A stretch of 64,000 nt of DNA. Origin: CBDAQA01 sp965198865. GTDB taxonomy: Bacteria; Planctomycetota; Phycisphaerae; Tepidisphaerales; Tepidisphaeraceae. The notes beneath the pieces are model-generated. The model was not told the origin of the DNA, did no database searches, and saw only the letters and a list, made by a program, of their open reading frames with translations. Positions within the stretch are counted from its first letter, which is position 1, and every line of letters starts with the position of its first letter. Below, one piece after another: positions 58,754-64,000 of this stretch. Where the stretch lies: NCBI GenBank assembly GCA_965198865.1, contig CBDAQA010000019.1, positions 1-64,000 of the forward strand. Direction: 5' to 3'. The position numbers were made by a program, and so were the translations under genes.

Positions 58754-59800
58754 TCAGGCGGCGTCGGATGTGGGGCCAGTCCCGGCGGCCTCGGGTCCGG
58801 CGGCGTGGGCCGCCATCCAATCCAGGACGGGGGACAGGGCGTCGTCGGAGTTGGCCTCGTAGATCAGCCCGTGGCCGTTGCCGGTCACGCCGTGGTCGGG
58901 CAGGTGCAGGTGCTCGGCCAGAGCCCCGCCGTAGTTGAGGAAGACGACGACCGGCTCGGCGGCGGCGACGAAGGCCGACGTCTCGCCGGTCACGACGAGC
59001 ATGGGCACGCCGGCCCACGCCGGGACGCGCAGCGACGCCGGGTCGGCCGAGCGGACGTCGGCGGCCGTGGCCCGCGGCGGATCGAACCCGACCGGGCAGG
59101 CCGTCACGCCCCAGTCCAGCGCGCCGATGCCCGGCGTGTCGGCGAACGGCGGCCCCATCGGCTCGACGCTGACCACGGCCCGCACCAGCCCCGGCCGGCG
59201 GTCGGCCACGAGCCACCCGTCGGGGCCGGACGCCGAGTGGGTCATCACGATCGCCGGGCCGATCCGGTCGAGCAGCTTGGCCAGGCGGTCGGCATCCATG
59301 TCCTGCGACAGCGGCAGGTCGGCCGGCATCGGGCCGTACCCGGCCATGAAGTCGTCGTACGCGGCGTCGTCGGCCGGGTCGAACGGCCACCGCGTCTGCC
59401 GGCCGGCCGCCGCGGCAGGGAAGTACACCTCCCGCCCTCGCTCGTACGAGAACGGCGGCCCCGGCGGGCCGATCACGGCCGGGTGGTACGGCGAGCGGCC
59501 GTGCCCCGGCCGGTCGACCACCAGGACGGCGTACCCCGCCTGGACCAGGCGCGGCGCCCACCCCGGCCGGCCGTCGGGCGTGCCCGTCCACTCCAGCCCC
59601 TGGAACGTCCCGCCGTGGACCAGCACGACCGGGTACGGCTGGGTCACCTCGGCCGGCGCTTCCCACTCGACGAACATCGGGCCGCGCTGGAACGTTTTGC
59701 CTTCCAAGGTCACGCGGTCGCCGGCCACCCAGAAGTGGCCGCGGCGGGAGGTCGTCGGCGGGGTGTCGGCCCAGAACGGGCGATCGGGTTTGGCGGCCAT
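58754..59800 (-). CDS. Alpha/beta-hydrolase
   Basis: ATG at 59800 was chosen because AGGAG lies nine bases upstream; the longer frame is shadow. The 348-residue protein has the oxyanion motif VVLVHGGTFQGLEWTGT near 61, a VVDRPGHGRSPYHP turn, the probable nucleophile in AIVMTHSASGPDGWLVAD (HSxSGP) and a late histidine in NGHGLIYEANSDDALSPVLD. The hydrolysed ester or lactone is unknown. A 30-residue relative survives as a remnant at 52725. Confidence 0.82.
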   Translation of the reverse strand: MAAKPDRPFWADTPPTTSRRGHFWVAGDRVTLEGKTFQRGPMFVEWEAPAEVTQPYPVVLVHGGTFQGLEWTGTPDGRPGWAPRLVQAGYAVLVVDRPGHGRSPYHPAVIGPPGPPFSYERGREVYFPAAAAGRQTRWPFDPADDAAYDDFMAGYGPMPADLPLSQDMDADRLAKLLDRIGPAIVMTHSASGPDGWLVADRRPGLVRAVVSVEPMGPPFADTPGIGALDWGVTACPVGFDPPRATAADVRSADPASLRVPAWAGVPMLVVTGETSAFVAAAEPVVVFLNYGGALAEHLHLPDHGVTGNGHGLIYEANSDDALSPVLDWMAAHAAGPEAAGTGPTSDAA

Positions 59801-59813
59801 CAAGAGGCTCCTG

Positions 59814-60125
59814 TCAGACCGGCACCGCCCGGCTGCGGGCCGGCTCGACGCGGGTGAAGTGCTTGACGTCGGCCATGACCGCCGCCGCCTCCGGCGAGCC
59901 GAAGGCCGCGGTGATGGCGGCTTCGTCGCGGAACACGCAGGCGCACACGGCGACCATGCCGGACCCGTCGCCGGCGGCATCCTTGGCCGGGAAGAACGCC
60001 GCCGCCGACACCAGCCCGTGCGGGCCGAACGCCCGGCGGACCAGCGGCAGGTGCGAGGCCACGTAGTAGTCCCGGTCGAACCAGGTGTCGGCGTCGCCGG
60101 CGTAGGTCACGTAGAGCGTCGTCAT
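59814..60125 (-). CDS. EthD-domain protein
   Basis: The 103-residue protein MTTLYVTYAGDADTWFDRDY with YVASHLPLVRRAFGPHGLVS fits the ferredoxin-like EthD family, whose members accompany cytochrome P450 or handle reactive intermediates. Its ATG overlaps the stop of the TetR gene (ATGA) and it ends 13 bases before the hydrolase start, so these genes are one transcription unit. Confidence 0.8.
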   Translation of the reverse strand: MTTLYVTYAGDADTWFDRDYYVASHLPLVRRAFGPHGLVSAAAFFPAKDAAGDGSGMVAVCACVFRDEAAITAAFGSPEAAAVMADVKHFTRVEPARSRAVPV

Positions 60126-60787
60126 TTGTCCACCTCGGCTGAGGGTTGAGCGTGTAATCGGCCACGGCCGACCGGCCCTTCGCGCCGGGGCCGGCCTCGA
60201 CGGCCCCGCGCGTCCGTCTCGTGTCCGGCCGCGACCAGCGCCGTGTCGAAGAACCGGACCATCCAGGCGACGCTCTGGTCCGGGTCGTTGCCCCACTGGA
60301 AGGCGTCGGCGGTCTGGAGCGCCGCGTAGCCGTGGATCGTGCACCGCAGCATGCGGATGGCGTGGTCGAGGTCGCGCGGCCGGATGCCGTAGCCGGACAG
60401 GACGGCCCGGAGCGAGTCGATCACGCGGGTGGCGGCGGCGAGCAACGGGTCGTCGTGCCCCTGGAACGGGGCACCCGTGGTGGCGGCGTAGCGGCCCGGA
60501 TGCGCGGCGATGTAGGACCGGAGCGTCGCGAACAACGCGCCGATGGCGGCCACCCCCGACTTGCCCTGCAGCGCGTCCCGCAGGGCGTCGCCCACCTCAG
60601 TCATCGCCAGGGTTGCGATGCGGCGCTGCAGGTCGCCGATGCCGTCGACGTGCTTGTACAACGCCGGCGGCCGGACGCCCAGCCGTCCGGCCAGGGCGGC
60701 GAGGCTCACCGAGCCGATACCCGCCTCGTCGGCCAGGTCGGCGCCGGCAGCCACCACGTCGGCAGTGTTCAAACCCGCTCTAGGCAT
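60122..60787 (-). CDS. TetR-family transcriptional regulator
   Basis: The 221-residue protein has an N-terminal helix-turn-helix: VVAAGADLADEAGIGSVSLA, then ALAGRLGVRPPALYKHVDGI. The C-terminal helices, including LDHAIRMLRCTIHGYAALQT, match the WHG-type ligand domain (TetR_C_33). The C-terminus is extended and arginine-rich (DARGRRGRPRREGPVGRGRL). It overlaps the upstream hydrolase by eight bases and the downstream ethD by four, so it probably regulates its own operon. Confidence 0.88.
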   Translation of the reverse strand: MPRAGLNTADVVAAGADLADEAGIGSVSLAALAGRLGVRPPALYKHVDGIGDLQRRIATLAMTEVGDALRDALQGKSGVAAIGALFATLRSYIAAHPGRYAATTGAPFQGHDDPLLAAATRVIDSLRAVLSGYGIRPRDLDHAIRMLRCTIHGYAALQTADAFQWGNDPDQSVAWMVRFFDTALVAAGHETDARGRRGRPRREGPVGRGRLHAQPSAEVDK

Positions 60788-61648
60788 GGGCGACCCTCGC
60801 CAGGAACGGCAGCAGCACGCCGGCGACTTGTTGCGGGTTCTGGGCGTGGGGGTAGTGGCCCGCGCCTTGGATCATCTCGTACCGGCCCAGCCCGGCGGGG
60901 AGCAAGCCGACGATCGCGGCGGCCTCCGCCTCGGGGTCCGGCCAGTCCGGGTCGTCGCAGCCCATGACCACCAGGGCCGGACACCGCACGTGCGGCAAGT
61001 GGGCGGCGGCGTCGGTCGCCTTGGACATCCCCATCTGCCGGGCCGCCCTCACGCGGCCCGGTTCCCGCAGGTTCGCCGCCAGCGCGGGCAGCCAGGTGTT
61101 CCAGTCGGCCGGCTTGTGCCCGGGGTAGGCCACGTCGAGGTACTTCGACCAGGCGTGGACGCTCCCGGTGAGGAGGAACCGCGCCATCAGGAGCACGCCG
61201 CGGCGGTAGCGGGTCTGCCGCAGCAGGGCGGCCACGCTGAAGCTCGGCGGGCGCGTGAACGGGTCGATCTCCACGATCCCGCTGACCAGTTCGGGGTGCG
61301 TTGCCGCGGCGATCGTCGCCGCCCCGCCCGAGAAGGACTGGCCCACGATCACGGCCGGACCGCCCAACCTCTTGATGACCTCGACCAGGTCGCCGGCGGT
61401 GTCCGCACGACTGTAGGAGCCCCAGCCGGTGCTGGATTGCCCGTGCCCCCGCAGGTCGACGCTGGCGACGCGGTAACCGGCACGGGTGATCAGCGGGGCG
61501 GGAAGCGGTAGGTGCTGCGGACGTCGCCCATCCCCGGCGACAACACCACCAGAGGCCCCTGCCCGACGACCTCGTAGGCGATCCGCCCGCCGGCGACGTT
61601 CACGGACTCGGTTCGACCTGCCCGATCATCGATCAGAGTAGCGGCCAT
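60780..61648 (-). pseudogene. Alpha/beta-hydrolase gene with one frameshift
   Basis: ATG at 61648 opens a frame MAATLIDDRAGRTESVNVAG with VVGQGPLVVLSPGMGDVRST that stops at 61490. One base away in frame, the protein continues PLITRAGYRVASVDLRGHGQ and SSTGWGSYSRAD, then VIVGQSFSGGAATIAAATHP with the nucleophile, and ends with GAGHYPHAQNPQQVAGVLLP with the histidine. Restoring one base in the C/G run near 61493-61505 rebuilds a typical 280-290 residue hydrolase. It could be a recent mutation, a sequencing error or, less likely, recoding. The 195-codon 3' part alone has no proper start. Confidence 0.8.
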
Positions 61649-61957
61649 CGGCCTCCAAGTTAACACCCATCACCACGAGGTTACGAGCAATAACTTTGGC
61701 TGTCAAGGGCGGGGTCGCTGGTCAGTGCGGTGAGCCGTCCGACCCACGAACGCCGGATCGCAGCTCCGGGGCCGCATTTTAATTCGGTGCCGACAAGTAC
61801 GACGAGTCCGCTTCGGGTCATCGCCGTGGCGTTCGCCCGACCGTCAACCTCCTGCGGGACCACGAAACCACGGGCGACGCACGACCTCTGCCGGCGGCCG
61901 ACGGGTTCAGGGCGACGGCGTCGCCTGCGTCGGTCACGCGGAGCGTCGCCACGGCGC
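61649..61957. other. Intergenic stretch, no gene seen
   Basis: About 300 bases separate two minus-strand genes. It probably holds the promoter for the hydrolase-tetR-ethD unit. Only short arginine/serine-rich frames are open and no hairpin with a T run was noticed. Confidence 0.35.
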
Positions 61958-62818
61958 TCACTGCCGCTGGTGGTGGAGCGTGTAGTCGGCCACGGCCGAC
62001 CAGTCCTGGTCGCCCAACCCGGCGTCGACGGCCTCGCGCACCTGCCCGTGGATGGCGTTCAGCATCGGCAACCGCTTGCCGGCGGCCTCGGCGGCGGCGG
62101 TGGCCAGCCCCAGGTCCTTCAGCCCCAGCCGCATCTTGAACCCCGGCTCGTAGTGGCCCTGGAGGATGTTCCGGCTGTAGCTTTCGTACGCCCGGCCGCC
62201 GAACAGCGTGTGCAGGACCAGGTCGAGGAACGGTTCGGCCGCCAGCCCGCTGCCGCCGGCGATGGCGATGCCTTCGGCCATCGCCTCGATGGCCATGGTG
62301 ATCATCATGTTGGCCGCGATCTTGGCTGCGTTCGCCTGACGGGGGTCGGTGCCCATGACCCACGTCCGCTTGCCCATCGCGTCCAGCAGCGGCTGCACCT
62401 TCGCGACCGAAGCCGGCTCCCCCGCCGCCAGCACGTTCAGCTCGCCCTTGGCCGCCACGTCCGGCCGGCCGAGCACGGGGGCCGACACGTAGCCCACGCC
62501 CGCCGCCTCGTGCGTTGCCATCAACTCGCCGGCGAACGCGACGGAGATCGTCGCCATGACGACGTGCACCGTCCCCGGCTTTGCCCGCCGCAGCGCCCCC
62601 GACGCCAGCACCGCCTCGCGGATGGACGGGTCGTCCGGCAGCATCGTGACGACCGCGTCGGCCCCGTCGAACGCCTCGCCCGGCGACCCGACCCGCTCGA
62701 TGCCGCCGATCGGCTCGCCGGCCGAGCGGTTCCACGCCCGAACCCGGTGGCCGGCCAGCACCAGTTTGGTCGCCATCGCCCGACCCATCGCTCCCAGTCC
62801 CATGAATCCGACATTCAT
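61958..62818 (-). CDS. 3-hydroxyisobutyrate dehydrogenase-like NAD(P)-dependent reductase
   Basis: From ATG at 62818 the protein has 286 residues. The Rossmann start is MNVGFMGLGAMGRAMATKLV, with RVRAWNRSAGEP (arginine suggests NADPH). Later come VSAPVLGRPDVAAKGELNVL and ANAAKIAANMMITMAIEAMA, where lysine of KIAANM is the family's catalytic lysine. It belongs to the beta-hydroxyacid dehydrogenase / imine reductase group. A SnoaL-like gene lies 14 bases upstream. Confidence 0.88.
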   Translation of the reverse strand: MNVGFMGLGAMGRAMATKLVLAGHRVRAWNRSAGEPIGGIERVGSPGEAFDGADAVVTMLPDDPSIREAVLASGALRRAKPGTVHVVMATISVAFAGELMATHEAAGVGYVSAPVLGRPDVAAKGELNVLAAGEPASVAKVQPLLDAMGKRTWVMGTDPRQANAAKIAANMMITMAIEAMAEGIAIAGGSGLAAEPFLDLVLHTLFGGRAYESYSRNILQGHYEPGFKMRLGLKDLGLATAAAEAAGKRLPMLNAIHGQVREAVDAGLGDQDWSAVADYTLHHQRQ

Positions 62819-62832
62819 TGCGCACCCGTCGG

Positions 62833-63243
62833 TTAGGATTGCATCGCCGGCACCAGCGTAGCCGTGTCCCAATAGAACGGCCACAGCTCCAGGATCAGCC
62901 CGTCGCGGAACTTGAAGTATTGCAGCAGCGGCCAATCCAATAGCCGCCCGGTCGGCTTGTGGACCGCGTGCACGTGCGATCGGCTGACGATCACGTCGCC
63001 CTCCCGAACCATCTCTGAGCCGGACACCTCCAACGAAGCCCATTGCTGAGCGAATGCTCGCATCCAGGCTTCGAACCCGTCGTGACCCCGCCAGTCGCCG
63101 CCGTACGGCAGCGACGCCGGCTGGTGGACCACGCAGTCCGGGTGCAGCGTGGCGGCGATCGGCGCGAAGTCGCGATCCCCGGCCAGATACGCCGACTCGG
63201 CCGCGTAGAACCGCCGCAGGGTGTCCAAGCCGTCAGCGGCCAT
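62833..63243 (-). CDS. SnoaL/NTF2-like protein
   Basis: ATG at 63243 is backed by GGGAGG seven bases upstream. The 136-residue protein has TLRRFYAAESAYLAGDRDFA, PIAATLHPDCVVHQPASLPY, GGDWRGHDGFEAWMRAF and LLQYFKFRDGLILELWPFYW, the cone-shaped NTF2-like fold used by SnoaL polyketide cyclases and many small enzymes. It is the first gene of the pair with the dehydrogenase. Exact role unknown. Confidence 0.82.
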   Translation of the reverse strand: MAADGLDTLRRFYAAESAYLAGDRDFAPIAATLHPDCVVHQPASLPYGGDWRGHDGFEAWMRAFAQQWASLEVSGSEMVREGDVIVSRSHVHAVHKPTGRLLDWPLLQYFKFRDGLILELWPFYWDTATLVPAMQS

Positions 63244-63538
63244 GGTCGCCTCCCACCGCAGTTGCCACCGCCCGCATAGCCGCCGCGACGTACACCGACC
63301 GGTGCCATTCGGACGGCCGAAAATCGGAACCGATGCTGAGCCCCGCGGACCCTTCCGGCCCTCCGGGAAACCGGGCGACGCGGCGGCTTGTCGCGTCGCG
63401 ATCGGTGTGGTACGTCCCCCCCGTATGCAGTTGCTCCAGGCCCCTTTCACCGCCGGCTTGCTCACCTGAGAGCGGTACGGCCCGTCCCGCTCCGCGCACC
63501 ATGCTCAGACACGCCACGGGCAGGCGAAGATCTTCGTC

Positions 63539-64000
63539 ATGCTGGGGACGAGCACGGCCCGCTGGCACGCCTCCGAGCACCACCCTTGGCGGCGACTGCC
63601 GGCCCGCAGCGTCAGCGTGTGCCTCGGTGACGCGGGCGCGGGGGCCGAACTCGCTGGTGAGGGACAGATGTTCGCGCTGTACCTGGACAGGGAATACCTC
63701 GGCGGGCGTTGGGCCACGGCCCCGCAGGCCGAGCGCGGCCGCTACGGCGCGAGCGGCACCTACCTGTCCCACCTGGCCACCGAGGCCGCCGCCCGCCTGT
63801 GCCGCGACCCGGCACTCTCCCCGCGGTACGTCGAGTCCGTGGCGGTGCTGGCCACCGCCCACGTCCGCGACCGCTACCTGCAACCGCGGCCGGCGGCCCT
63901 GGACCGCCCGCGGGCCGCCCTTGCGCCGGCCGCCGAGGCGCGCGTCTTGGATAACATCCGGACGCACCCGCGCGGGCGGCTGTCGCTGGCGGACCTGGCG
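63539..64000 (+). CDS. AraC-family regulator, N-terminal part (cut by window end)
   Basis: The frame from ATG at 63539 (MLGTSTARWHASEHHPWRRL) stays open for 154 codons to the last base. Near the end it reads EARVLDNIRTHPRGRLSLAD then LA, the first helices of an AraC-type DNA-binding domain. The preceding 120 residues, with YGASGTYLSHLATEAAARLC, would be the sensor part. It is divergent from the SnoaL-dehydrogenase pair with about 300 bases between, so it may control it. The remaining helix-turn-helix lies outside the window. Confidence 0.65.
   Translation, partial: MLGTSTARWHASEHHPWRRLPARSVSVCLGDAGAGAELAGEGQMFALYLDREYLGGRWATAPQAERGRYGASGTYLSHLATEAAARLCRDPALSPRYVESVAVLATAHVRDRYLQPRPAALDRPRAALAPAAEARVLDNIRTHPRGRLSLADLA

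Overview
This window looks like chromosomal DNA from a high-GC (estimated by eye, about two thirds G+C) bacterium, most likely a planctomycete. The pointers are a PEP-CTERM-anchored beta-strand-repeat protein, a DUF1570-type secreted metallopeptidase, a GcvT/GcvH/fused-GcvP set, and many intergenic inverted repeats. The phylum is an inference; no rRNA is present.

Left part (1-13,800): the end of upp and a lipoprotein-like L-asparaginase/isoaspartyl peptidase precede a wrecked locus at 1.3-7.3 kb. There a very long minus-strand PKD/fibronectin-III protein once continued into a DUF2235 (Tle1-like alpha/beta-hydrolase) domain. It is now split by a 1,033-bp IS630-family element that has clear terminal repeats and a TA duplication, and its hydrolase part is frameshifted several times. 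Two small overlapping ORFs downstream, the first a lipoprotein, look like a cognate immunity gene. A P-loop/coiled-coil/membrane NTPase and the PEP-CTERM protein follow.

Middle part (14-30 kb): the glycine-cleavage genes gcvT, a 40-codon membrane ORF, gcvH and gcvP lie in line. A ParDE-like toxin-antitoxin pair sits before gcvP and a HicBA pair after it. Then come an MCE lipid-transport protein, a secreted metallopeptidase, a UbiA-type prenyltransferase, ribH, nusB, ftsY, two tiny membrane proteins and an error-prone DnaE2/ImuC polymerase.

CRISPR part (30.4-39.8 kb): a complete type I-C system, cas3-cas5c-cas8c-cas7c-cas4-cas1-cas2, leads into an array of 15 full repeats, one degenerate terminal repeat and 15 spacers of 34-35 nt. 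A 143-bp repeat lies just upstream of cas3; a 141-bp relative lies beside the wrecked locus at 1.5 kb.

Right part (39.9-64 kb): core genes (metG, initiator tRNA, PilZ gene, rpmF-plsX-fabH-fabD) are followed from 49 kb by an accessory catabolic region. It contains two carboxymuconolactone-decarboxylase-like proteins, an SMP-30-like propeller, several dehydrogenases, an amidohydrolase, alpha/beta hydrolases (one frameshifted, one reduced to a remnant), EthD and SnoaL proteins, and four regulator families (AraC twice, HxlR, TetR). The window ends inside an AraC-type regulator.

Membrane segments, signal peptides and family names come from reading the sequence only; no database search was run.
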